From NCBI RefSeq assembly GCF_032248455.1, contig NZ_JAVTTP010000001.1:1116001-1180000 (forward strand): DNA of 64,000 bases, read 5' to 3'. The notes beneath the pieces were generated by a model that worked only from the letters and a program-made list of their open reading frames with translations, searched no databases and was not told where the DNA came from. The stretch is from Pricia mediterranea. GTDB lineage: Bacteria; Bacteroidota; Bacteroidia; Flavobacteriales; Flavobacteriaceae. Within the stretch, counting starts at the first letter, position 1. Each line of letters begins with the position of its first letter. Of this stretch, positions 46,078 through 55,841 are shown one piece after another. The position numbers and the translations under genes are program-made.

Positions 46078-46446
46078 TTAATTGTAGTAAGGGCGATTCC
46101 CATTGTCCGTTTTCCGACCCCAACCCCAAAGCAGGTCGGGATGAAATAATAGCGTATGGCCAGCAGGTTTAAAATTGTTGTCGACATGCCATACACCACT
46201 TGTCCCGGAGCCAAAAAAATCAAGTTCCCATTTTGGTAATGTTAGTTCTGTCGGCCACACCTCAGAATACAGCCCTCTTATTATTTGGGAAAAACGGTAA
46301 AAATGATAGCGGACGGTCTCGGCGTGTTCTTCACTTGTGCAAGAACCTTCCGAAAGGTCATGCACACTGACCAAAGGGTGCAACGGCGATAAGTTAAATT
46401 TAGAACAATAGTCATCCGCCTTTATCAACTCTTTTGTGCCGAGCAT
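46078..46446 (-). pseudogene. Decayed AraC-family regulator, N-terminal remnant
   Basis: On the minus strand the frame starts MLGTKELIKADDYCSKFNLS and reaches LHPLVSVHDLSEG, matching the sensor domain of the intact regulator at 39835 (VLHPLVGIVDF). A neighbouring frame supplies LIFLAPGQVVYG (counterpart of LVFMAPGQ), after which the first frame returns with FKPAGHTLLFHPDLL. Two compensating frameshifts and then a stop at 46078 remove everything after the sensor; no helix-turn-helix domain remains. It lies beside the second direct-repeat operator, so the araC-operator unit was duplicated and then this copy decayed. Confidence 0.72.
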
Positions 46447-46510
46447 CTCGAAATTTCTTTTCTCGTATTCAGGTAATATTTTGTGAACAAATCAATTAGG
46501 TGCCTTCAAT

Positions 46511-46548
46511 CCGTAAAAATGGTAGGTAAATCCGTAATTGGGGTAAGT
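46511..46548 (+). promoter_or_regulatory. AraC-type direct-repeat operator before the SnoaL-like genes
   Basis: CCGTAAAAATGGTAGGT at 46511 and CCGTAATTGGGGTAAGT at 46532, same 21-bp phase and nearly the same bases as the site at 40813-40850. Confidence 0.7.
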
Positions 46549-46568
46549 ACTTCATCTTTATAATTCTA

Positions 46569-46576
46569 TAGGTTTG
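46569..46576 (+). promoter_or_regulatory. Putative -7 box of the second operon
   Basis: TAGGTTTG fits TAnnTTTG. Its distance from the operator matches that at 40871 within one base. Confidence 0.5.
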
Positions 46577-46618
46577 AGGAAGGAAAAACTTAGCTATTAA
46601 CGATTTAATAAATACAAA

Positions 46619-47071
46619 ATGAGAACAGTATTAACGGGTATTTTTTTAGTGATAATGAGTACATCTTCCTTCGCCCAAGATGCGACGATAGAAAATGAAA
46701 TAAAGGAGCTTTCCAAAGCCAAATGGCAATGGATGGCCGATAAGGATGTGGACAAGTTGGCCGATCTGTTTCATGACAAATCAAGGTTTGTACACTTGAG
46801 CGGCTCTTGGAAAAAAGATAGGGAACTTGAAATTATCGAGTCTGGGAGCATCTGGTATAAAAATGCCGATGTACACGATGTGGTCGTGGAAACTTTTGAT
46901 GATAACACCGTGGTACTTTGGAATAGAATAACCCTTACGGCCCATGTCCGGGGAAATGACGTCACAACGGAATTTACCGTAACCGAATTCTATAAAAAAG
47001 AAGGCGACGATTGGAAATTATTGGACCTAACGTTTAGCAGCGTTCGTGATACCCATGAAATTGCCCATTAA
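46619..47071 (+). CDS. Secreted SnoaL/DUF4440-like protein, copy 1
   Basis: A 150-residue exported protein (signal MRTVLTGIFLVIMSTSSFAQ). The rest is a single NTF2-like cone, with KAKWQWMADKDVDKLADLFHDKSRFVHLSG at the start, VHDVVVETFDDNTVVLWNRI and the end FYKKEGDDWKLLDLTFS. The family covers small-molecule isomerases and binding proteins. The first gene behind the second AraC-type operator, with a close paralog 23 bp downstream. Confidence 0.82.
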   Translation: MRTVLTGIFLVIMSTSSFAQDATIENEIKELSKAKWQWMADKDVDKLADLFHDKSRFVHLSGSWKKDRELEIIESGSIWYKNADVHDVVVETFDDNTVVLWNRITLTAHVRGNDVTTEFTVTEFYKKEGDDWKLLDLTFSSVRDTHEIAH

Positions 47072-47094
47072 TACATCAGAACAAATACAATATA

Positions 47095-47541
47095 ATGAAC
47101 AAAAATATATTATTAGGCTTATTGCTTATGCTGATTACAGGACAAGTCGCCCTTGCCCAATCGGCCGATTTGGAAAAGGAAATAAGGGAGCTGTCCACCC
47201 AAAAATGGCAATGGATGGCCGATAAAGATGCGGACAAATTGGAAGACCTCTTTCATGACAAGGCAAAATTTGTACACATGGGCGGTACGTGGGGGAAGGA
47301 CCGCGAAGTAGACATCATTAGAGGTGGGTTTATTCACTACAAAAAGGCCGATGTACATGAAGTCATGGTCGAAGTCTTGAATGATAATACCGTTATACTG
47401 TGGAACCAAATTACGCTGCTGGCCGAAGTCGGCAGCAACGAAGTGACCAATCCCTTCATGGTAACGGAAGTCTATGTAAAGGAGAATAACAATTGGAAAT
47501 TGGCCGATTTGACCTTTAGCAAAACAATGACAAGGGAATAA
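47095..47541 (+). CDS. Secreted SnoaL/DUF4440-like protein, copy 2
   Basis: A 148-residue exported protein (signal MNKNILLGLLLMLITGQVALAQ) of the same NTF2-like family as the previous gene; the blocks KWQWMADKDADKLEDLFHDKAKFVHMGG and NTVILWNQITLL match. A recent tandem duplication is the best reading. The two proteins could form a heterodimer, since this fold is usually dimeric. It lies 30 bp before the carboxylesterase gene in the same direction. Confidence 0.82.
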   Translation: MNKNILLGLLLMLITGQVALAQSADLEKEIRELSTQKWQWMADKDADKLEDLFHDKAKFVHMGGTWGKDREVDIIRGGFIHYKKADVHEVMVEVLNDNTVILWNQITLLAEVGSNEVTNPFMVTEVYVKENNNWKLADLTFSKTMTRE

Positions 47542-47571
47542 ACTTGAACAACTCAACTTAAAAACACAAAA

Positions 47572-49191
47572 ATGAAAAAATACATTTTAGGATTGCTGGT
47601 ACTCCTTGGAGTTACTGTTTCCGCACAAGAAGGTGCACCTAAAGTTAAAACTGAATTGGGGGTAATCCGCGGTGTCCATGAAGATGGTGTAGCTAGTTTT
47701 AAAGGAATTCCCTTTGCTGCCCCACCAGTTGGTGAGTTCCGTTGGAGAGCCCCTCAACCATTATCCGCCTGGGAAGGTGAATTGGATGCTACGGAATATG
47801 GTGCCAACTGCGCACAGTCCGGTTGGGGCGGTGCCCCGGGAACCATTAGTGAAGGTTCATCCGAAGATTGCCTGTACCTCAATGTGTGGAAACCAGCTGA
47901 TGTAAATCTGGGTGCGAACCTGCCCGTCATGGTTTGGATACATGGTGGGGGCTTTGTCGGTGGAAGTGGTTCCGGAGCTGGAATTGCCGGTGAGGAATTT
48001 GCGAAGAAGGGAGTGGTCTTAATTACCATCAATTACCGTTTGGGGCGTTTGGGCCATTTTGCATTTCCAGCGTTGAGTGCCGAACATCCTGAAGAATATA
48101 AAGGCAGTTATGCCTACATGGACCAAATTGCGGCGCTGCAATGGGTACAAAAGAACATTGCTGCCTTTGGTGGAAATCCTGATAACGTAACCATATTCGG
48201 CTTTTCCGCAGGTGGGGTATCCGTACACTCTTTAATGACCATTCCAGATGCAAAGGGACTTTTCCAAAAAGCTATCAGTGAATCTGGCGGAGCCCGTGAT
48301 GGAGTACTTACCGGAAGGCCAATAAAGCAAGAAGATGCATCCCCTTTTTATCCCGTTTCCGCGGAGACCATTGGAATTAATTTTGCCAAAAAACAGGGTA
48401 TAGAAGGTACGGATGCCGATGCCTTGGCCAAGTTACGCGCTTTACCGGTGGAAAAAATTGTGGATGGCGGACAGGAAACGGATGGTGAAGGAGGTCCAAG
48501 AACGTATTCCGGTCCAATCTTAGATGGTGCGTTGGTGGTAGAAACAGCTGAAAGTGCCTATAATGCCGGTAGACAAATGCAAATACCATTGATAATTGGA
48601 TCCAATAGTGCCGAAATCGGGGGTAGCTTTGTCAACAACAGTAAAACAAAAGAAGAACTGTTTTCACTCTTTGGCGAGTTTGAAGAGGAAGCTCAAGCTG
48701 CCTATGATCCTGATGGAAGCAAAGAATTCGAAGAGGTCATTACCAAGTTCAATACCGATTGGGTGTGGGGGGAACCAGGACGTTTTGCCGCAAGGGCTTT
48801 CGCGGAACAAGGTGAACCCACGTTTATTTACCATTTTGGTTTTGTACCCGAACCTATGAAGGAAAGAATGAAATATGGCGCCGGTCATGGATCCGAAGTA
48901 GGCTATGTGTTTAACAATCTTGACGCACGTTGGGGAAACCCCGAGACCACCCCGGAAGATAAGAGGGTGGCGGAGATCATGAACGGGTACTGGGTAAATT
49001 TCGCCAAGACCGGAAATCCCAATGGCGATGGATTACCAAACTGGCCAGTCTATACTAAAAATGAAGGTAAAATCATGGATATACAGTTAGATGGTGAAGC
49101 AGTTGGAAAACCAGATCCAAGAAAAGCGAGATTGGATGTCATTGAAAAGGGGGTTAAACTCAGAAATATACTACAATCACGGGGAATATAA
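47572..49191 (+). CDS. Secreted type-B carboxylesterase
   Basis: A 539-residue exported esterase (signal MKKYILGLLVLLGVTVSAQ) of the carboxylesterase/para-nitrobenzyl esterase family. It begins KTELGVIRGVHEDGVASFKGIPFA, has the oxyanion loop MVWIHGGGFVGGSG, the nucleophile elbow GFSAGGVSVHSL (Phe replacing the usual Glu of GESAGG) and the catalytic His in YGAGHGSEVGYVF. The ending NFAKTGNPNGDGLPNWP is standard. It hydrolyses ester bonds of unknown substrates. It lies 16 bp before the next hydrolase. Confidence 0.92.
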   Translation: MKKYILGLLVLLGVTVSAQEGAPKVKTELGVIRGVHEDGVASFKGIPFAAPPVGEFRWRAPQPLSAWEGELDATEYGANCAQSGWGGAPGTISEGSSEDCLYLNVWKPADVNLGANLPVMVWIHGGGFVGGSGSGAGIAGEEFAKKGVVLITINYRLGRLGHFAFPALSAEHPEEYKGSYAYMDQIAALQWVQKNIAAFGGNPDNVTIFGFSAGGVSVHSLMTIPDAKGLFQKAISESGGARDGVLTGRPIKQEDASPFYPVSAETIGINFAKKQGIEGTDADALAKLRALPVEKIVDGGQETDGEGGPRTYSGPILDGALVVETAESAYNAGRQMQIPLIIGSNSAEIGGSFVNNSKTKEELFSLFGEFEEEAQAAYDPDGSKEFEEVITKFNTDWVWGEPGRFAARAFAEQGEPTFIYHFGFVPEPMKERMKYGAGHGSEVGYVFNNLDARWGNPETTPEDKRVAEIMNGYWVNFAKTGNPNGDGLPNWPVYTKNEGKIMDIQLDGEAVGKPDPRKARLDVIEKGVKLRNILQSRGI

Positions 49192-49207
49192 ACCAGTTGT
49201 GCATTCG

Positions 49208-50113
49208 ATGAATAAAATCAACAACATAGTTACAACAGCAGTATTGTTTTTAACCTTTCTAGGTCAAGGTTTCTCACAAACCAATCCGGTAATTGAGGTA
49301 TTTCCTAAAGGCACCGTTTTGCACGGCAATATCAACTATGCCAACGATACACTGCAAAAACATTTGTTGGATATCTATTTGCCCCAAAAAGCATCGGGTA
49401 AAATACCCTTGGTCGTTTTTGTGCATGGAGGCGGTTGGTTGGTCAATGACAAATACGCCGATATAGGCTATATGAAAAAAACCGTTTCTGAAATCGTTTC
49501 CAAAGGTTTTGCCTTGGCCTCCATTGATTACCGTTTTGCGACCCAAGCTGTTTTTCCTGCCCAAATACAGGATTGTAATCGTGCGGTTTCCTTTTTGGTC
49601 GACAATGCCGATACGTATGGTTTTGATAAAGACCGAATTGCCGTAATGGGATTTTCTGCAGGCGGTCATCTGGCTTCCTTGATGGGACTTTCAAAAAACA
49701 ATGATATTCCCGAATTTTTTGTACCGAAAACCAACAAAGGATTTGACTTTAAGGCTGTGGTAGATTTCTACGGACCCGCCGAACTGATTTTATTCCCTGG
49801 GGCCAATGATGCCAAATCGCCTGAAGCTCTGTTGATTGGTGCTCCTCCACTTGATAGACCTGACTTGGCCAAGATGGCTAGTCCGGTAACCTATGTGGAT
49901 GAAAACGATCCTCCTTTTCTGATTGTTCATGGGGAAAATGATGATTTGGTTTCGCCCAGGCAATCCCAACTTTTAAGTTCATGGTTAACGGTGAATGGTG
50001 TTGAAAACGAATTAATCGTCGTAAAGGATGCCCCTCATTTCGGAGAGATGTTCGATGTACAAGATATACGGACCAAGGTTATTGATTTTTTGCAAACCCA
50101 CCTACAGAACTAA
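49208..50113 (+). CDS. Secreted alpha/beta hydrolase, feruloyl/BD-FAE-like esterase
   Basis: A 301-residue exported hydrolase (signal MNKINNIVTTAVLFLTFLGQGFSQ). It has VFVHGGGWLVNDK as oxyanion loop, GFSAGGHLASLMG as nucleophile elbow and the C-terminal FLIVHGENDDLVSP with Asp and DAPHFGEMF with His. The HGGGW type groups with BD-FAE esterases, active on phenolic or acetyl esters. The frame is open upstream into the carboxylesterase to 49091, but ATG 49208 gives the signal peptide and no overlap. Confidence 0.88.
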   Translation: MNKINNIVTTAVLFLTFLGQGFSQTNPVIEVFPKGTVLHGNINYANDTLQKHLLDIYLPQKASGKIPLVVFVHGGGWLVNDKYADIGYMKKTVSEIVSKGFALASIDYRFATQAVFPAQIQDCNRAVSFLVDNADTYGFDKDRIAVMGFSAGGHLASLMGLSKNNDIPEFFVPKTNKGFDFKAVVDFYGPAELILFPGANDAKSPEALLIGAPPLDRPDLAKMASPVTYVDENDPPFLIVHGENDDLVSPRQSQLLSSWLTVNGVENELIVVKDAPHFGEMFDVQDIRTKVIDFLQTHLQN

Positions 50114-50138
50114 GTAGTATTAATTTAAGTATACGCAT

Positions 50139-51263
<1,125 letters not shown>

Positions 51264-51315
51264 TTCATAAGTCAATAAAAACACCGCGTTTATCGATTTT
51301 GCCAATACTATAAAT

Positions 51316-51699
51316 ATGGACCCATCCCGTTCAACAAATCAAAAAACCTATATTCATATAGCTCAAACTTTTTTGATGCACTTGAGAGGGCAATTCCCCA
51401 TTACCCAAGCTACACAACCCATAAAGTTGCGGAAAGCTTCAGATTTTGCGGATATATTAAATATTCATGTAAATCACTTGAATCGGGCCGTCAAGTTGTA
51501 TACAGGTAAAACTACAACCTCAAATATAAACGAACGTTATGTAAAGGAAGCAAGGGGACTGCTCAAAAGAACTGACTGGCCAATTACTACCATAGCTATA
51601 GTTTTTGGTTTTAGGGAGGCCAATCATTTCAGTACCTTTTTCAAAAAACATGTAGGTTGTACACCAACAAATTACAGAACAATAAAAATCAAAAAATGA
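51316..51699 (+). CDS. Short AraC-type DNA-binding protein without sensor domain
   Basis: A 127-residue protein consisting almost only of an AraC HTH domain: SDFADILNIHVNHLNRAVKLYTGKTTTSNINERYV and ITTIAIVFGFREANHFSTFFKKHVGCTP. There is no sensor part, so it may be a truncated regulator or a stand-alone DNA-binding domain. Its stop overlaps the start of the flavodoxin gene by four bases (ATGA), implying a shared transcript. Confidence 0.8.
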   Translation: MDPSRSTNQKTYIHIAQTFLMHLRGQFPITQATQPIKLRKASDFADILNIHVNHLNRAVKLYTGKTTTSNINERYVKEARGLLKRTDWPITTIAIVFGFREANHFSTFFKKHVGCTPTNYRTIKIKK

Positions 51700-52298
51700 T
51701 AGTAACCCGTTTGATATTCATTATTTTCTTGGTATCGGGAATATGTGGTGCCCAAGGGTCCATGGATGAATCGGACAACATATTGATTGTCTATCTATCA
51801 AGAACGAATAATACTAAAGTTGTGGCCGAAATGATCCATGAAAAAGTGGGCGGTGATCTAGTGGCATTAGAATTAAAAAATCCCTATCCAGCAGACTATC
51901 AGTCCATTGTCAAACAAGTGGCCGAGGAAAACCGAACCGGATTTCTTCCTCCCTTGAAAACAAAGGTTGATGTTGATAAATATGATACTATTTTTTTAGG
52001 CTTCCCCACTTGGGGAATGCAATTGCCCCCACCCGTAAAAAGCTTTTTGACCCGGTACGATTTTGAAGATAAGACGGTCATTCCTTTCAACACCAATGCT
52101 GGGTACGGAATTGGCAGTAGTTTTCGAACGGTGGAAAGCCTTTGCTCCGATTGCAACATTTTAGAAGGTTTTTCTGTAACCGGCGGCATTGAGAGGGATG
52201 GGATTTACTTGGCCATAAAAGGGAAGCGAAAAGTAGAAGTAAGGGAATTACTTATGGAATGGCTTGAAAATCTTAAACCCTTGACTATCAAAAACTAA
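51696..52298 (+). CDS. Secreted flavodoxin
   Basis: A 200-residue flavodoxin-fold protein with a signal-like N-terminus (MIVTRLIFIIFLVSGICGAQG). The FMN phosphate loop is IVYLSRTNNTKVVAEMIHE, followed by YDTIFLGFPTWGMQLPPPVKSFL and VIPFNTNAGYGIGSSF for the isoalloxazine ring. Secreted or periplasmic flavodoxins of this type may act as reductases in redox detoxification. Its start overlaps the short AraC-type gene; the molybdenum hydroxylase genes follow after about 96 bp. Confidence 0.85.
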   Translation: MIVTRLIFIIFLVSGICGAQGSMDESDNILIVYLSRTNNTKVVAEMIHEKVGGDLVALELKNPYPADYQSIVKQVAEENRTGFLPPLKTKVDVDKYDTIFLGFPTWGMQLPPPVKSFLTRYDFEDKTVIPFNTNAGYGIGSSFRTVESLCSDCNILEGFSVTGGIERDGIYLAIKGKRKVEVRELLMEWLENLKPLTIKN

Positions 52299-52394
52299 AA
52301 ACATGTGGGATTTTGGTATAGTAGATTAAAACTGTTTGAATTTCGTAGGCAACACCCAATATATAATCTTTATTTTTAAGTAAATTTTTTAAAA

Positions 52395-52856
52395 ATGGCA
52401 AAATTCAACTTAAATATCAACGGATCGGAACACAGTGTAGATGTTGATCCAAATACTCCAATGTTATGGGTGTTGCGCGACCATATTAAATTAGTTGGTG
52501 CTAAATATGGTTGCGGTATCGCTCAATGTGGTGCCTGTACGGTACATTTGGGTGACAATGCTGTGCGTTCATGCCAGCTACCTGTTTCTTCGGTCGGGGA
52601 GCAACAAATTACCACTATCGAAGGTTTGTCAGAAAACGGCAATCATCCAGTTCAAAAGGCTTGGTTGGAGGTCGATGTCCCTCAATGCGGCTACTGCCAA
52701 GCGGGGCAGATCATGACGGCTTCCGCTTTGTTAAAAAGCAATCCGAAACCATCCGATAGTGAAATTGAAACTGCCATGAACGGCAATATCTGTCGCTGCG
52801 GGACGTATTCGAGAATCAAAAAGGCCGTGAAAATGGCTGCTGATTCCGAAGTGTAG
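52395..52856 (+). CDS. Molybdenum hydroxylase small subunit, [2Fe-2S] protein (IorA-like)
   Basis: A 153-residue iron-sulfur subunit of the xanthine dehydrogenase/isoquinoline oxidoreductase family. Cluster ligands are in [15 protein letters not shown] and [16 protein letters not shown], and the second cluster in [14 protein letters not shown]. It passes electrons from the molybdenum centre. The partner is the large subunit 24 bp downstream; no separate FAD subunit is present, as in two-subunit IorAB or aldehyde oxidases, where an external acceptor such as the neighbouring flavodoxin or a quinone takes the electrons. Confidence 0.9.
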   Translation: MAKFNLNINGSEHSVDVDPNTPMLWVLRDHIKLVGAKYGCGIAQCGACTVHLGDNAVRSCQLPVSSVGEQQITTIEGLSENGNHPVQKAWLEVDVPQCGYCQAGQIMTASALLKSNPKPSDSEIETAMNGNICRCGTYSRIKKAVKMAADSEV

Positions 52857-52880
52857 TATAGCAACTTAAAAATAACTAAA

Positions 52881-55139
52881 ATGAGCACCGTAAAAATAAA
52901 GCTGGGCCGCCGCGCCTTTATAAAAAATACCAGTCTTGCCAGTGGCGGACTTGTTCTTGGATTTAGTTTTCTGAACTCCTGCAAGCCCAAAGATGTGGAA
53001 AAAATGGCCGTTAGGGAAATGCCTAAGGAGTGGTTTGATATCAACTCATATTTGAAAATAGGAGATAACGGTCTAGTGACAATAATGGCTCCTAATCCTG
53101 AATTTGGTCAAGGGGTTATAACTTCTATGCCCATGATCGTTGCAGATGAATTGGACGTGGACTGGAACGATGTTTTAGTGGAACAGGCAAATTTTGATCA
53201 AGAAGAATATGGATGGCAGTTTACTGGAGGAAGTCAAGGTATCCGGCGCAGATGGGAAGGCCTGCGTATGGCCGGTGCAACTGCAAAACAAATGTTAATA
53301 GCCGCAGCTGCACAAACCTGGCAAGTGCCCGAATCAGAAATTACCGTTTCAGACGGTACACTGAACCATACCGGTTCCGATAAATCGGCTGGTTATGGAG
53401 AAATGGCTTCCGTCGCTGCAAAAATGGAGGTTCCAGAAGAAGTCACCCTTAAGGAAGTAAAGGATTTCAAGATTATCGGGCACTCAAAAAAAAGTGTGGA
53501 AAATAAAAAAATCGTTACCGGAAAACCGCTTTTTGGTCTCGATTATCAACATGACGATGCTTTAGTGGCGATGGTAGTACATCCACCCGCCTTTGGATTG
53601 ACGTTAAAATCGTATGACGATTCTCAAGTAAAATCGATGCCCGGCATTGTCAATGTCCTTAAAATAAAAACTTTGGAGGATAGTTTTACCCGCGGATATT
53701 TTGATACCAATGCATTTACCGATTTAATTGCCATTGTTGGAAAATCAACTTGGGAGGTCATGAACGCCAAGAAACAGTTGAAAGCGGAATGGGAGCCTAT
53801 CTCAGATTCTAAGTTTAAAATGGACCGATTTGGCACCCAAATGGAAGTTGATGTTCCAAGTGGATTGGAAAGTACGGAAGACCATTATGCAGAAATGAAC
53901 AAAATGGCCAATAGATCTGGCACCACGGCCCGAAAGGACGGAAATCCTGAATCGATATTCAAAACTGCGGCAAAGACCATTGAACGCTCGTACAGTTGTC
54001 CGTTTTTGGCGCATAATTGTATGGAACCCATGAACTTTTTTGCCCATGTAACCGAGGATAGGGCAAAGCTTGCGGGACCTTTGCAAGCACCTGTACTCAC
54101 CGCCCCCACTGTTGCGGCCAGATTAGGGATGCCCGTTGAAAATATAGAGATAGAGCTTACCCGTATGGGAGGTGGTTTTGGTAGGAGGGCTTATGGACAC
54201 TATGCTGTGGAAGCGGCCTTGATTTCAAGAGAAGTTAGGGCTCCTATAAAGTTGGTGTATACCAGGGAAGATGATATGACCTGTGGCATATATCGGCCCT
54301 CCTACCAAGCGTACTACAGGGCGGCACTGGATGAAAACAACGATCTGGTGGCATTCCATGTAAAAGCGGGAGGTATACCTGAAACCCCACTTTTTGCCGA
54401 CCGATTTCCTGCCGGGGCCGTCGAAAATTATTTGGCACAACAATGGGAGATTAATTCTAACATCACTATTGGAGCATTTAGGGCACCCCGCTCTAATTTT
54501 ATGGCAGGAGTGGAACAGGCTTTTTTGGATGAGGTCGCCGAAGCAGCTGGAAAAGATCCCATCGACTTTAGATTGGAATTGTTGGATAGGGCAAAAAACA
54601 ACCCGGTAGGTGAAAACAATGAATACGAACCAGATCGTTTGGCAGGGGTATTAAAGCTTGCACGTGAAAAATCAAATTGGTCCGAAGTTCCCTCTGGGAC
54701 GCACAGGGGCGTATCAGCATATTTTTGTCACAATAGCTATGCCGCACATATCGTAGATGTGGTCATGGACGGCGATACACCAAAAGTTGAGAAAGTGGTC
54801 TGTGCTATAGATTGCGGGATCGTTATCAATCCTGATGCCGCGGCGAACATGGCCGAAGGTGCCATAGTTGATGGTGTAGGAAACGCTATGTATGGTGAGC
54901 TTACATTTATTGATGGTAGTCCACAACAAACTAACTTTGATACCTATAAAATCATCCGTCATTCCGAAGCTCCTAAAATTATTGAAGTCCATTTTGTTCA
55001 AAATGAAATTGATCCTACAGGGTTAGGCGAACCTCCGTTTCCACCAGTTTTTGGAGCTTTGGCCAATGCACTTTACAAGGCCACTGGAAAGCGAAATTAT
55101 GACCAGCCATTTGCCGTTGAGAGGAGAATTGTTGGGTAG
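52881..55139 (+). CDS. Molybdenum hydroxylase large subunit (IorB-like, Tat-exported)
   Basis: A 752-residue molybdopterin-binding subunit with a Tat leader (GRRAFIKNTSLASGGLVLGFSF, RR-F-K type) that also carries a lipobox-like LNSC. The IorB layout is seen: NPEFGQGVITSMPMIVADEL, an a/b hammerhead-like part, GGGFGRRAYGHYAVEAALIS for the cofactor site and GEPPFPPVFGALANALYKATG at the end. The enzyme oxidizes N-heterocycles or aldehydes with water, probably on the outside of the inner membrane. Expressed with the small subunit. Confidence 0.9.
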   Translation: MSTVKIKLGRRAFIKNTSLASGGLVLGFSFLNSCKPKDVEKMAVREMPKEWFDINSYLKIGDNGLVTIMAPNPEFGQGVITSMPMIVADELDVDWNDVLVEQANFDQEEYGWQFTGGSQGIRRRWEGLRMAGATAKQMLIAAAAQTWQVPESEITVSDGTLNHTGSDKSAGYGEMASVAAKMEVPEEVTLKEVKDFKIIGHSKKSVENKKIVTGKPLFGLDYQHDDALVAMVVHPPAFGLTLKSYDDSQVKSMPGIVNVLKIKTLEDSFTRGYFDTNAFTDLIAIVGKSTWEVMNAKKQLKAEWEPISDSKFKMDRFGTQMEVDVPSGLESTEDHYAEMNKMANRSGTTARKDGNPESIFKTAAKTIERSYSCPFLAHNCMEPMNFFAHVTEDRAKLAGPLQAPVLTAPTVAARLGMPVENIEIELTRMGGGFGRRAYGHYAVEAALISREVRAPIKLVYTREDDMTCGIYRPSYQAYYRAALDENNDLVAFHVKAGGIPETPLFADRFPAGAVENYLAQQWEINSNITIGAFRAPRSNFMAGVEQAFLDEVAEAAGKDPIDFRLELLDRAKNNPVGENNEYEPDRLAGVLKLAREKSNWSEVPSGTHRGVSAYFCHNSYAAHIVDVVMDGDTPKVEKVVCAIDCGIVINPDAAANMAEGAIVDGVGNAMYGELTFIDGSPQQTNFDTYKIIRHSEAPKIIEVHFVQNEIDPTGLGEPPFPPVFGALANALYKATGKRNYDQPFAVERRIVG

Positions 55140-55841
55140 TTTTTTATTAAAACTGAAAACAAGTATTTATTTTGGATTGGCTATCCTTCGAATTGTATTG
55201 TTTTATAAAATCAACCATTTTCGGTACTGATATAACCACCTAAAGTTTAAATAAATCTGTTTTAACTGTAATAAACTTGGTGAACAAAACCCCACCTTAA
55301 TCTAGACTTTCCGGAAAGCGTCATTCGTTTACATTTGAGGGCGGATTAAATGTACTTTCAAAATGGACGCAATGTCAACGCAAGTGCATAAATCATTGAA
55401 GCGCGAAAAAACTCCTTGCTCTCGCCAGCGGTAACATAGTATTCGATAGAATGGAAATAGAACTCTTGCGTATACACCCAGTCGCTTGTAAGGCCTGATA
55501 ATGATTGTGATTTGGAATCTATCGCCTCCTGCCGAAACACGGTCCTTCGTGACACCTACCCTTCCACTAAGCCTGAGAAGATTAGCTATTACGCTCAATT
55601 GATAGAATAGATTTGTAATACGCATTTTTTCATAAAACACATACAAATCTTAATCCGAGTTTTGTGTTATTTTCTATGAGGCCAAATTTTTAGAATACAG
55701 AATTAACCTCAAAAAAATTGACTATCCTGTAAATGCAAATGGGAATAAGATCCGTGCCCTATTCCCATAGCCTCTTTAAAAAACTAAACTAACTCAACTC
55801 AAACTAACTAAACTTTAAATCTTCTTGACATAGGTTACACC
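55140..55841. other. Gene-poor region with a possible decayed frame
   Basis: About 700 bp between the hydroxylase and the DUF1080 operon. On the minus strand (55329-55646) two overlapping frames (LFYQLSVIANLLRLSGRVG... and SDWVYTQEFYFHSIEYYVTAGESK...) look like one protein broken by a frameshift. I cannot name the family. A plus-strand copy of the cassette core (AAAGTTTAAATAAATC) lies at about 55242-55257. Confidence 0.35.

Noticed and set aside
46002-46223. 73-codon minus-strand frame as a separate gene
   Set aside because: It is the second reading frame of the decayed araC copy and supplies its LIFLAPGQVV block; it has no independent start or family.
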